In this document: positions 1-8,076 of the stretch, piece by piece
How positions within the stretch are numbered: position 1 is the stretch's first letter
Layout of the letters: each line of letters starts with the position of its first letter
From: Lysobacter antibioticus HS124
GTDB taxonomy: Bacteria; Pseudomonadota; Gammaproteobacteria; Xanthomonadales; Xanthomonadaceae
DNA: 64,000 bases
Reading direction: 5' to 3'
Assembly (NCBI RefSeq): GCF_000336385.2
Contig: NZ_HG424470.1
Coordinates: 1-64,000, forward strand
Notes under the pieces: model-generated
What the model saw: the letters and a program-made list of their open reading frames with translations, nothing else
Database searches by the model: none
What the model was told of the DNA's origin: nothing
Translations under genes and position numbers: made by a program

Positions 1-904
1 CGGTCTGGCAGCCCTGGAAGCCGACGGTGAGGGCCAGCCTGGCCGCATCGGCGGTCTTGCGCAGCAGCGGCAAGGGCACGTCGATCTGGTCGAAGAACAC
101 CGTGACCTGGCCGAAGTGTTCGTCGCGATGGGCGACGCCGCGCGGCCATTGCGGCTTGCCGGCGGCGATGTCGGCGCGGTCGGTCTTGAGCGAGGTCTTG
201 TCGCGGTACAGGTAATAGCCGCGCGCCGGGGTGAAGCGCAGCAGCAGGCTGTCGCCGTCCTGGGCGATGGCTTCGACGCCGAAGGCCTGTTCCGGCGGCA
301 GCGGCAGGGCATCGGTGGCGCCGGCGGCGTTGCTCGGCGCGCCCAGCGCGGGCGCGCCGAGCAAGGGGTTGGACGCGGCGCCGCCGCGCACGCCGAAGCC
401 GGCCAGCGGCGCGGCCGCGGGCGCCGGATCGACCGCCGCGGCGGCGGCGGCCGGCAGCGCCACGGCGACGGTGCGGGTCTGCGGCGGATAGCAGATGCCG
501 GCATCGGCGCAGCCCTGGTACTTGATCGTCAGCTTGACGCTGCCGCCCTGGGCCTGCCCGGGCAGGGACGCGACCACCCGCTCGCGATAGGTCTCGACGT
601 CGCCGAAGAACTCGTCCTTGTAGGCCTTGCCCTTGGGCAGTTGCAGCGGCTGCGCGGCGAAGCCGGCGTCGGCCTTCACCGAGATCCGGTGCTTGTAGAG
701 GTAGTAGCCCTTGGCGATCTTCCAGTCGATCGCGATGCGGTCGGCGGAGGCGGCCTGGGCACCGAGCACGAAGGCTTCGTCGACCGGCAGCAGGTCCTGC
801 TCGTTCACCGCCAGGGCGGGAGCGCTGCCCAGGGCGGCGAAGGCGGCGAACGCGAAAGCCGCGGCGGCGCGCAGGCGCCGGCGGCGGAACGGATGGTCGG
901 TCAT
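1..904 (-). CDS. dsbD: Thiol:disulfide interchange protein DsbD, N-terminal part (cut by window edge)
   Basis: Only the first 301 codons lie in the window; the membrane and thioredoxin-like parts are beyond base 1. DsbD carries electrons from cytoplasmic thioredoxin to periplasmic partners. A signal peptide (residues 1-32: basic start, Ala/Phe-rich core, cleavage after ALA) leads into a DsbD-alpha domain with GYYLY at 66 and the redox pair C132/C138 in a CX5C arrangement (GCADAGICYPP). After an Ala/Pro linker (about 148-200) a second copy of the same domain begins (GYYLY at 229, then FQGC right at the edge), so the alpha domain is duplicated. The ATG overlaps the cutA stop as ATGA, which indicates translational coupling in a cutA-dsbD operon, the same neighbourhood as in Escherichia coli. 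The start is well supported by the overlap. Confidence 0.9.
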   Translation of the reverse strand, partial: MTDHPFRRRRLRAAAAFAFAAFAALGSAPALAVNEQDLLPVDEAFVLGAQAASADRIAIDWKIAKGYYLYKHRISVKADAGFAAQPLQLPKGKAYKDEFFGDVETYRERVVASLPGQAQGGSVKLTIKYQGCADAGICYPPQTRTVAVALPAAAAAAVDPAPAAAPLAGFGVRGGAASNPLLGAPALGAPSNAAGATDALPLPPEQAFGVEAIAQDGDSLLLRFTPARGYYLYRDKTSLKTDRADIAAGKPQWPRGVAHRDEHFGQVTVFFDQIDVPLPLLRKTADAARLALTVGFQGCQT

Positions 905-1233
905 CGGTCGGGGGTCTGCTCGTTCACCCATAAGCCGTAAGGGCGGTAGTGGTCGCGCGGTTCGACCACGAGAACCTCCGGCAGTTCATACGGATGCAGT
1001 TCGATCAGGCGTTCGATCAGGGCCGGATAGACCGCGACCCGGGTCTTGATCAGCAACTGCACTTCGTCGGCCTGCTCGATCTCGCCCTGCCAGCGGTAGG
1101 TCGAGCGCGCGCCGGGCAGGCGGGTGACGCAGGCGGCCAAGCGTTCCTCGACCAGGGTCTGGGCGATGGCGTCGGCGCTGGCCTGGTCGGGGCAGGTGCT
1201 GAGCACCAGCACGGGCGGAGTGGGGGTCGGCAT
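901..1233 (-). CDS. cutA: Divalent-cation tolerance protein CutA
   Basis: This 110-residue protein matches the usual CutA length. CutA forms a tight trimer with a ferredoxin-like fold and is linked to copper and divalent metal tolerance, although its exact job is unsettled. Family hallmarks are visible: the early LSTCPD stretch, EERLAACV at 30-36, the YRWQGEIEQADEVQLLIKT block at about 46-64, and the C-terminal HPYELPEVLVV followed by Y-LWV. The gene is transcribed together with dsbD, whose start overlaps its stop by 4 bases. No signal peptide is present, so the protein is cytoplasmic. Upstream lie about 170 bases shared with the divergent acvB/virJ-like gene. Confidence 0.92.
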   Translation of the reverse strand: MPTPTPPVLVLSTCPDQASADAIAQTLVEERLAACVTRLPGARSTYRWQGEIEQADEVQLLIKTRVAVYPALIERLIELHPYELPEVLVVEPRDHYRPYGLWVNEQTPDR

Positions 1234-1403
1234 CGGCCAAGTGTAAGGCCCCGGGCCGGGCCGCCGACGGCGGCCGCACCGGGCGGCTTTGCCGATCCTG
1301 CGCCGTTGCGGGGGCGTATTGCCGTGCGCGGCGGCCGCTGCCGGATCTTCGCGCTGGCCGGTACGCCGGGCCCGGTATAAGACGGGATCGAGGAGACCCG
1401 GCC

Positions 1404-2813
1404 ATGCCCGCACCGATCCGCTTCGCGTCCTTCCTGCTGTGCCTGCTGTGTGCGCTCGTCGCGGGCGCGGCCGTGGCCGCGCCCGCGGCGGCCACGGTTT
1501 CGCACGGCCGCTTCCAGCGCGCGACAGTGCGGTTGCCGGCCGGCGAAGTGCGGCGGGTGGTGCTGTGGTTCGCCGGCGACGGCGATGCGCGCGCGCGGCG
1601 GGCGCGCCTGGAGGCGTTGGCCGGCGACGGTGCCCTGGTCGCGCAGATCGATCTGCGCGCGCTGCAGGCGGCCTTGCGCCGCGACGGCGGCGACTGCGCG
1701 TTCTCCGCCGGCGACGTGGAAAACTTCTCGCGTTTCCTGCAGGCCTATTACCGCTTGCCGACTTACCGCCTGCCGCTGTTGCTCGGTGACGGCGAAGGGG
1801 CGGCGTGGGCGTATGCGATCGCCGCCCAGGGCCATGCCGGTTTGTTCGCGGGCGCCGTGTCCGAAGGCTTCTGCCCCAGCATCGCGCCGGCGCGCGCGCT
1901 GTGCGCGGGCGGCGCGCTGCGGCTGCGCGCCGACGGCGCGTACGCACGCCTGCAAGCGGCGCCGCTGAGCCTGCCGTGGCTGGTCGCGGCCGACCCGGCG
2001 CAGGCGCGGGCCTGTACGGCCGACGAAGTCGAGCGTTTCGTCGCTGCGGTGCCGCAGGCGCGGCGTTTCGCCCGCAGCGCGCGCGGCGACGCCACCCCGG
2101 GGCTGCGCGCGGCGTTGATCGCGCTGGGCGCACAGCGCCATGTCAGCCTGCCGCCGCCGCCGCCCGACCTGCACGGCCTGCCGCTGGTCGAAGCCGCGGC
2201 CGCGGCCGGCGGCAACGCCGACAGCTTCGCGATCTTCGTTTCCGGCGACGGCGGCTGGGCCGATTTCGACCGCAGCGTCGCCGCGAGGCTGGGCCGCGCC
2301 GGCGTGCCCACGGTCGGAGTCGATTCGCTGCGCTATTTCTGGACCCCGCGCACGCCGCAGAGCTTCGCCGCCGACCTCGAGCGCATCGTGCGCTACTACC
2401 GCGCGCAGTGGCGTCGGCCGCGCGTGCTGCTGATCGGTTTCTCGCAAGGCGCCGACGTGCTGCCGGCGGCCTATAACCGCCTCGCGCCGGACGTGCGCGC
2501 CGCCGTGCGCGGCACGGCGCTGATCTCGCCCGGGCAGAAGGCCGAGTACGAATTCCACCTCAGCAATTGGATCGGCGGCAGCGACCGCGGTCTGCCGATC
2601 GCGCCGGAAGTCGCGCGCATGCCGGCGGCGCGCACCTTGTGCCTGTACGGTCGCGACGACGGCGACGCGCTGTGTCCGCGCTTGCCGGCGCAAGCGGCGC
2701 AGCGCGCCGCGCTGCCGGGCGACCACCACCTCGGCGGCGATTACGACGGCGTCGCCGCGCGGGTGTTGTCGGCGGCGGGCATCGCCGCGCCGGCCGCGTC
2801 CGCCGCGCCCTGA
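1404..2813 (+). CDS. AcvB/VirJ family periplasmic alpha/beta hydrolase (probable aminoacyl-phosphatidylglycerol hydrolase)
   Basis: This 469-residue exported protein has a signal peptide (residues 1-26, ending AAVAA-PAAA). It has the two-domain build of Agrobacterium AcvB: a degenerate N-terminal half, then a C-terminal VirJ-like alpha/beta hydrolase that starts at SGDGGW (280). The nucleophile elbow is GFSQGAD with Ser347, and a late His lies in the GDHHLGGDY stretch. AcvB of Agrobacterium and its Pseudomonas counterpart remove the amino acid from aminoacylated phosphatidylglycerol made by an LpiA/MprF synthase. That synthase is encoded immediately downstream on the opposite strand, and the two reading frames overlap by 73 bases. 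The neighbour makes the lipid-hydrolase role likely here; it is inference, not shown. The ATG follows a GAGGAGACC ribosome site. Confidence 0.8.
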   Translation: MPAPIRFASFLLCLLCALVAGAAVAAPAAATVSHGRFQRATVRLPAGEVRRVVLWFAGDGDARARRARLEALAGDGALVAQIDLRALQAALRRDGGDCAFSAGDVENFSRFLQAYYRLPTYRLPLLLGDGEGAAWAYAIAAQGHAGLFAGAVSEGFCPSIAPARALCAGGALRLRADGAYARLQAAPLSLPWLVAADPAQARACTADEVERFVAAVPQARRFARSARGDATPGLRAALIALGAQRHVSLPPPPPDLHGLPLVEAAAAAGGNADSFAIFVSGDGGWADFDRSVAARLGRAGVPTVGVDSLRYFWTPRTPQSFAADLERIVRYYRAQWRRPRVLLIGFSQGADVLPAAYNRLAPDVRAAVRGTALISPGQKAEYEFHLSNWIGGSDRGLPIAPEVARMPAARTLCLYGRDDGDALCPRLPAQAAQRAALPGDHHLGGDYDGVAARVLSAAGIAAPAASAAP

Positions 2814-5434
2814 GGCGGCGCGCCCAGCGGCAGTCGCGCAGGCCGGCGTTCGTCGTCGCGGCGCGGATCGAGCGAGATCAATCGGGTCACGTCGAGCAAG
2901 GCCGCCGGCAGATGCATGCCGCCCGGCGCGGCGAGATAGCGGGTGCGCCAGATCGGGTCGAACTTGGCCTTGAACCGGCGCAGGCCGGTGAAGCCGTAGA
3001 AGCGCTCGCCGTGGCGGGCGACCAGGTTGGCGAAGCGGTTCCAGCGTCCGGCCAGGCGATGTTGCGGCAAGCCCGACAGCGGCGCCATGCCGAGGCAGAA
3101 GCGCTCGAAGCCTTGTTCCCGGCCCCACAGCATCAGTTCGGCGAACAGGAAATCCATGCAGCCCTTGGGCGCGTCGGCGGCGTGGCGCATCAGGTCCACC
3201 GACAGCTCGCGGCCGTTGGTCGCGGTCCACAGATTGGCGAAGGCCACCGCGCGGCCTTCGCATTCCACCACCGCCAACGGCAGCCGGCGCAGATAGGCCG
3301 GGTCGAAATGGCCGAGCGAGAAGCCTTTCTCTTCGCCGGCCTTGTGCTCCAGCCAGTCGTCGGAGATGCGTTGCAAGACCGGCAGCCACGGCTCGACCTG
3401 CTCGGCGGGGACGATGCGCAGCGACAGCCCGGCGCGCTTGCCGCGGTTCCAGGCCTGGCGCAGTTCGGCGCGCTGCGCGCCCTGCAGGCCGAAGTCGCGC
3501 AGCGGCACCAGCGCCTCTTCGCCGAGCTTGACCAGGCTCAGGCCGAGGTCGAGATAGGTCTGCCAGTGCTGTTCGCCGACCTGATAGAACACCGGCCGCA
3601 CGCCGAGCCGGTCGGCTTCTTCGCGAAAACGCCAGATCAGCGCGCGTGCGACGTCGGGCGGACCGACCGGGTCGCCCATCGCCACCAGCGAACCGCCGTA
3701 GCGCTGCATCATGGCGAAGCCGCGTTGCGCTTCGTCGAGCAGCAAGGCCTTGTCGCCGAGCAGGGCCAGATGCGCCTGACTGTCGTCGGCCCCGGCGAGG
3801 ATCGGCCGGATCGCCGCCAGCTGCGCTTCGTCGGCCGCCGGCAGCGGCGCGCGGGTCGCGTGCAGCAGGCGCGCCAGGCCGAACGCGATCACCGCCACGC
3901 TGACCAGCAGCATCGCCCGCAACGCGCGCGGGGCATTGCCGGAGATCAGGAACTCCCACCACAGCTCGTTGCGGTACTCGACGTGGCTGTAGGCGAAGAA
4001 CAGCAGCCAGAACGCGGCGACCAGGACCAGGCCGAGATTGCGCAACCACGGCCACGACCAGGCCTCGTCGAGCAGCGCGCCCTCGCGGTAGAACTCGCGC
4101 CGCGCCGCCCACAGCGCCAGCGCGACCAGCGGCGGCGCCAGCGCCAGCGCCAGGTGGCCGCCGCGCAGCCACGACGGCAGCGGCATCAGCACGCAGACCG
4201 CCAGGGCCAGCGCCCAGGCGGCATGGCTGCGTCGCTGCAGGCCTTGGCCGATCAACAGCAAACCCACACCGCCGAGGCTGGCGAGCAGCTGCGAGGTTTC
4301 CACCAGCGGCAGTGGCGCGCCGCTGAGGCGATGGCGCGGCTTGGGCAGGGTGCCGTCGAGGATCAGCGCGGCGCCGAGCACGAACGCGGCCAGCGCGATC
4401 AGATGCGGCAGCCAGGGCCGGATCGCCAGCCACAGGCTGCGCGCCGCGCCGGCGCGGCGCGCGACCGGTCCGCGCAAGGCGCCGACCGCGCCGAGCAGGG
4501 TCGCCAGCGCCAGCGGCAGGGCGTAGTAAGTGATGCGGTAGACCAGCGCCGCGGCGAGCAGACTGGCCGGGGCGACGCCGGGCAGCAACTTGAGCAGGCT
4601 CCATTCGAATACGCCGATCCCGGCCGGCACGCTCGACACCAGGCCGGCGACCACCGCGACCAGATACAGGCCGACGAAGCCGAGGAAGCCGAACCAACCG
4701 CCCCCGGCCTGCGGCAGCGCCGGCGCCAGCAACACGTACAGGGCGCCTCCGGCGAGCATCAGTTCGACCACGCTCAGCGCCGACACCCGCAGCACGGTAT
4801 TGCGATCGGGCAGCCACAGCGCATGGCCGCGCAGGCTCAGCTTGCGGCCGTGGCGCCCAGCCAGCGCCAGCAAGGCGAGAAAGCCCAGCGCCAGCGCCGC
4901 GCCGAGCGCGCGGATCGCCGCTTCGCTCAGCGGCAGCAACGCGGCGGCCGGCGCCGGCTCGAGCGACAGCGCGCCGGCCAGCAACAGCCAGGCGCCGAAC
5001 ACGAAACCCAGGGTGCTCATCAACACCACCTGGCCGATGTCGGCCAGCGACAAGCCGGCCGCACCGTAGCCGCGCAGGCGCACGGCGCCGCCGGTCAGCG
5101 CGGCGAAGCCCAGGGTGTGGCCGACCGCGTTGGCGAGAAACGCGGTGACCACCAGGCGCAACGGTTTGACCCGGCCGGCGCTGCGGCGCAGGCCGATCGC
5201 GTCGAAGCCGACCAGGCAGGCGTAACTGGCCAGGCCCAGCAGCAGCGCGGCGGCCACGCGCGCGTCGTCGATCCGGGCCACGGCGTGGCGGATCGCACGA
5301 TAGCCCTGGGCACTGAACTCGCCGGCCAGGGCATGCAGGGCCAGGGCCAGGATCGCCAGGCTCGCCAGCATCGACAGGGCGCGGCGCCAGGCGGGCGCGG
5401 GCGGAGCGGCGGCGGATTCGTCGGAAACGGGCAT
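2741..5434 (-). CDS. mprF: Bifunctional lysyl-phosphatidylglycerol flippase/synthetase MprF
   Basis: MprF transfers lysine (or alanine) from charged tRNA to phosphatidylglycerol and flips the product to the outer leaflet, lowering surface negative charge and conferring resistance to cationic peptides. The N-terminal two thirds (to about residue 560) is a series of hydrophobic helices. The C-terminal third is a soluble GNAT-like DUF2156 synthase domain with family stretches such as PPDVARALIWRF, YQVGEQHWQTYLDLGL, EKGFSLGHF and the FYGFTGLRRFKAKFDP end. The start chosen (897 residues) gives a short soluble lead before the first helix; an upstream start at 5500 would add 22 residues and also lacks a convincing ribosome site. 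The last roughly 30 residues are Ala/Arg/Pro-rich, extend beyond the domain, and overlap the 3' end of the convergent acvB/virJ-like gene. Confidence 0.9.
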   Translation of the reverse strand: MPVSDESAAAPPAPAWRRALSMLASLAILALALHALAGEFSAQGYRAIRHAVARIDDARVAAALLLGLASYACLVGFDAIGLRRSAGRVKPLRLVVTAFLANAVGHTLGFAALTGGAVRLRGYGAAGLSLADIGQVVLMSTLGFVFGAWLLLAGALSLEPAPAAALLPLSEAAIRALGAALALGFLALLALAGRHGRKLSLRGHALWLPDRNTVLRVSALSVVELMLAGGALYVLLAPALPQAGGGWFGFLGFVGLYLVAVVAGLVSSVPAGIGVFEWSLLKLLPGVAPASLLAAALVYRITYYALPLALATLLGAVGALRGPVARRAGAARSLWLAIRPWLPHLIALAAFVLGAALILDGTLPKPRHRLSGAPLPLVETSQLLASLGGVGLLLIGQGLQRRSHAAWALALAVCVLMPLPSWLRGGHLALALAPPLVALALWAARREFYREGALLDEAWSWPWLRNLGLVLVAAFWLLFFAYSHVEYRNELWWEFLISGNAPRALRAMLLVSVAVIAFGLARLLHATRAPLPAADEAQLAAIRPILAGADDSQAHLALLGDKALLLDEAQRGFAMMQRYGGSLVAMGDPVGPPDVARALIWRFREEADRLGVRPVFYQVGEQHWQTYLDLGLSLVKLGEEALVPLRDFGLQGAQRAELRQAWNRGKRAGLSLRIVPAEQVEPWLPVLQRISDDWLEHKAGEEKGFSLGHFDPAYLRRLPLAVVECEGRAVAFANLWTATNGRELSVDLMRHAADAPKGCMDFLFAELMLWGREQGFERFCLGMAPLSGLPQHRLAGRWNRFANLVARHGERFYGFTGLRRFKAKFDPIWRTRYLAAPGGMHLPAALLDVTRLISLDPRRDDERRPARLPLGAPPQGAADAAGAAMPAADNTRAATPS

Positions 5435-5582
5435 CGTGGACGCAGCGAAGGAGGGATGAGCTGGGTCGCCAGCTTTGGCCCGCCGGCGCGAAAAGCGCAT
5501 GAGGGCCGGGCCGCCGGCGCGGTGGCGGGACGGCGCTTGGAGCGTTGCCGCGCGCGCTTGGTTCCGCGCCGCGCGCCGCCGC

Positions 5583-6509
5583 TCAGCGGTCGCCGGCGAT
5601 GACCCGGTCCCAGCGCGCCGGCTGGCCGATGGTCTGTTCGACGAAATCGATGAAGGCCTCGACCTTGCGCGGCCGGTATTCGCGGCTCGGGTACACCGCG
5701 TAGATGCCGATCGGCCGCAGGCTCCAGTCCGGCAGCACCTCGACCAGGCGGCCGTCGGCGAGTTCGTCGGCCACCGCGAAAGTCGCGGTCTGCAGGATGC
5801 CTTCGCCGCGCAGCGCGGCCTCGACCAGGGGCACGCCGTAGTTGGCCTTGAGCCGGCCGCGCACCGGCACCCGCAGCGGCTCGCCCGCGCGCTGGAACTC
5901 CCAGGCCGGCGTATCGCGGAACAGGGTGTAGTGCAGGCAGTCGTGCTCGATCAGCGCGCCCGGCGCGGCCGGCGCGCCGCGCCGCTGCAGGTAGGACGGG
6001 GCGGCCACCAGGATGCGCCGGGTCTGGGCGATGCGCCGCGCGACCAGGCGCGAATCGTCGAGCGCGCCGATCCGGATCGCGGCGTCGAAGCCTTCGCCGA
6101 TCAGATCGACGAAGCGGTCGTCGAACTGCAGGTCGAGTTCGATCTGCGGCCAGCGGCGCAGGAACTCGCCGACGTGCGGGGTCACGTACAGGCGGCCGAA
6201 GTTCATCGGCAACGACACCCGCAATTGGCCGCGCGCCTGCGCCGACAGGTCGTGCACGCGCTCGCCGGCGGCGAGGATCTGCGCCAGCGCCGGCGCGACC
6301 TGCGCGTAGTAGTGGCGGCCCGACTCGGTCAGGCTCAGCCGGCGGGTCGAACGATTGAGCAGCTTGACCCCGAGCCGGGCTTCGAGCGCGGCCAGGCGCC
6401 GGGTCACGGCGCCCGGCGTCAGCTGCAACTGGCGCGCCGCGGCGGAGAAGCTGCCATGGCGGAGGATGGCCTCGAAGGCCTCGAGTTCGGAATACAGGCC
6501 GCCGACCAT
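5583..6509 (-). CDS. LysR-family transcriptional regulator
   Basis: A 308-residue protein of standard LysR length. Residues about 5-64 form the winged helix-turn-helix (ELEAFEAILRHGSFSAAARQL, then AVTRRLAALEARLGVKLLNR), followed by the linker helix and a periplasmic-binding-protein-like effector domain. It resembles the DsdC/AaeR-type group with the SLTESGRHYYAQV signature. The reading frame is open far upstream, but the residues before MVGGLYSELE are not LysR-like, so this ATG is chosen. It is divergent from the quinone-oxidoreductase-like gene at 6622, and a T-N11-A palindrome lies 2 bases before its start codon. This suggests autoregulation and control of that enzyme. The inducer is unknown. 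Confidence 0.87.
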   Translation of the reverse strand: MVGGLYSELEAFEAILRHGSFSAAARQLQLTPGAVTRRLAALEARLGVKLLNRSTRRLSLTESGRHYYAQVAPALAQILAAGERVHDLSAQARGQLRVSLPMNFGRLYVTPHVGEFLRRWPQIELDLQFDDRFVDLIGEGFDAAIRIGALDDSRLVARRIAQTRRILVAAPSYLQRRGAPAAPGALIEHDCLHYTLFRDTPAWEFQRAGEPLRVPVRGRLKANYGVPLVEAALRGEGILQTATFAVADELADGRLVEVLPDWSLRPIGIYAVYPSREYRPRKVEAFIDFVEQTIGQPARWDRVIAGDR

Positions 6510-6511
6510 TG

Positions 6512-6526
6512 TTGAGCAGTTCTCAA
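6512..6526. promoter_or_regulatory. LysR-type operator (TTGAG-N5-CTCAA)
   Basis: A perfect 15-base dyad, TTGAG CAGTT CTCAA, of the T-N11-A form bound by LysR regulators. It lies between the divergent lysR gene (start 6509) and the oxidoreductase gene (start 6622). The position right against the lysR start fits autorepression. The binding itself is inferred. Confidence 0.55.
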
Positions 6527-6621
6527 AGATGAGTTGTCGCGACGATCCTATATCGGCGCATGCCGCAACAATAGCCTGTCCATCCCCGGCGCCGCCGCGC
6601 CGCCCCCCCCTGGAGGACCCG

Positions 6622-7641
6622 ATGGACGCTTTCCAACTGCAAGGCCACGATCTCGCCAGCCTGCGCCGGGTCGCGCTGCCCGAGCCCCGGCCCGGCCCCG
6701 GCGAGGTGCGCATCCGCGTCGCCGCGGCCTCGGTCAACTACCGCGACTACGCCCTGGCCAGCGGCCGCTACCAGCCGGAGTTGCCGCGTCCGTTCGTGCC
6801 GCTGTCCGACGGCGTCGGCCGGATCGACGCCGTCGGCGCCGGCGTGCGCGACTTCGCCGTGGGCGAGCGCGTGCTCGGCCACTACACCACGCGCTGGATC
6901 GAGGGGCCGTTCAAATCGGAAAACCATCTCAGCAAGCTCGGCGGCCCGCTCGACGGCTGGTTGGCGCAGTGGGTCGTGTTGCCGGCCGCGGCGGTGGTGC
7001 GCGCGCCGGATTTCCTCGACGATGCGGCGGCCTCGACCCTGCCGGTGTCGGGACTGACCGCGTGGAGCGCCTTGCGCAAGCTCGAACTCGCACCCGGCGC
7101 CAGCGTGCTGGTGCAGGGCAGCGGCAGCGTGTCGCTGATGGCCTTGCAGTTGGCCGCGGCGCGCGGCCTGGACGTGATCGCCACCACCGGCGACGCGGCC
7201 AAGGCCGAGCGCCTGCGCGCGCTCGGCGCGCGCGAGGTGATCGATTACCGCACTCGCCCCGACCTGGCTGCGGCGGTGCGCGAGGCCACCGCCGGCCGCG
7301 GCGTCGACGGCATCGTCGACGTGGTCGGCGGCGCTTCGTTCGCCGGCCTGCTGCACGCCGCCGCCGACAACGCCCGCATCGCGGTGATCGGTTTCCTGCA
7401 GGGCACGCGCGTGGACGGCGAGCTGATCGGCCCGATCATGGCGCGCCAGCTCAACATCCACGGCGTCAGCGTCGGCAGCCGGCGCGACTTCGAAGCCTTC
7501 CTGGCCGAAGTCGAACGCGCGCGCATCCAGCCGGTGGTCGGCGAGCGCTACGGCTTCGAACGCGGCGCCGAAGCGATCGCGGCGATGGCCGGCGCGCGCG
7601 GCTTCGGCAAGCCGGTGGTGCTGTTCGACGCCGCCGCCTGA
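6622..7641 (+). CDS. Zinc-independent NAD(P)-dependent alcohol dehydrogenase / quinone oxidoreductase family protein
   Basis: A 339-residue medium-chain dehydrogenase/reductase. The N-terminal GroES-like half shows ASVNYRDYALASGRYQ and PLSDGVGRIDAVGAGV. The coenzyme half carries LVQGSGSVSLMALQLAAARG (about 168-187), a nucleotide-binding variant of the MDR glycine motif, then ATTGDAAKAERLRALGA and GVDGIVDVVGG. The cysteines and the GHE motif of zinc alcohol dehydrogenases are missing, so it is grouped with the zinc-free quinone-oxidoreductase-like branch. TGGAGGA precedes the ATG by 6 bases. The substrate is unknown. The divergent LysR gene is the likely regulator. The long upstream open frame is not used, because the family alignment begins at MDAFQLQ. 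Confidence 0.85.
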   Translation: MDAFQLQGHDLASLRRVALPEPRPGPGEVRIRVAAASVNYRDYALASGRYQPELPRPFVPLSDGVGRIDAVGAGVRDFAVGERVLGHYTTRWIEGPFKSENHLSKLGGPLDGWLAQWVVLPAAAVVRAPDFLDDAAASTLPVSGLTAWSALRKLELAPGASVLVQGSGSVSLMALQLAAARGLDVIATTGDAAKAERLRALGAREVIDYRTRPDLAAAVREATAGRGVDGIVDVVGGASFAGLLHAAADNARIAVIGFLQGTRVDGELIGPIMARQLNIHGVSVGSRRDFEAFLAEVERARIQPVVGERYGFERGAEAIAAMAGARGFGKPVVLFDAAA

Positions 7642-7648
7642 GCCGCGC

Positions 7649-8059
7649 TCAGGCCGTGGCCGGTTCCTTGGCGGCGTCGGTCACGCCCTTGATCGCCTTG
7701 ACCACGGCCTTGGCCTCGCCGGCCTGCAGCGCGATCGCCAGCGTCACCACGGCCGCGGCGATGCGCAGCCCGCGCTTGATCTGGGCGATGTCGTCCAGCG
7801 CGTCGCGCGCCGAATCGACCGCCTCGGTCAGCTCGGCCTTGGCCTGTGCGGCGCCCTTGCCGAGCAACTGGATGCCGTGGTTCCGGAACAGCACCACGAA
7901 CGCGTCCAGGTAGTCCTCGGAGCGTTCCAGGGCGCGCGCCTGCTCTGGTTCGAGATCGCGGGTGACGCGCAGTTCGAGAATGCGCGCCGACACCTGGGCG
8001 AAGGAGTCGGCGATCGCGTAGGCCTCCTGGGCCTGGATGTTCGCGCTTTCGGTGGGCAT
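7649..8059 (-). CDS. Uncharacterised 136-residue protein with one membrane segment
   Basis: I do not recognise a family. The first 95 residues are charged and helical (many E, A, R, D, Q) and could form a coiled coil or helical bundle; residues about 99-112 (LRIAAAVVTLAIAL) are hydrophobic enough for one membrane pass or an amphipathic anchor, and the tail is Lys/Ala-rich. There is no signal peptide, so N-in orientation is likely. A GGAGA ribosome site precedes the ATG. It lies 17 bases downstream of a lipoprotein gene on the same strand and the two surely share a transcript, suggesting they act together at the envelope. The 3' end abuts the convergent oxidoreductase gene (7 bases between stops). 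Confidence 0.7.
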   Translation of the reverse strand: MPTESANIQAQEAYAIADSFAQVSARILELRVTRDLEPEQARALERSEDYLDAFVVLFRNHGIQLLGKGAAQAKAELTEAVDSARDALDDIAQIKRGLRIAAAVVTLAIALQAGEAKAVVKAIKGVTDAAKEPATA

Positions 8060-8076
8060 GGCGGTCTCCGGGTCGC

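Noticed and set aside
901..2133. A 410-codon minus-strand frame ending in cutA
   Set aside because: Only the last 110 codons are CutA; the front is Arg/Pro/Ala shadow sequence of the acvB/virJ-like gene on the other strand.
1050..4817. A 1255-codon minus-strand open frame across acvB/virJ and mprF
   Set aside because: Long stop-free shadow frame, normal at this GC content; Arg/Ala/Gly-rich with no domain.
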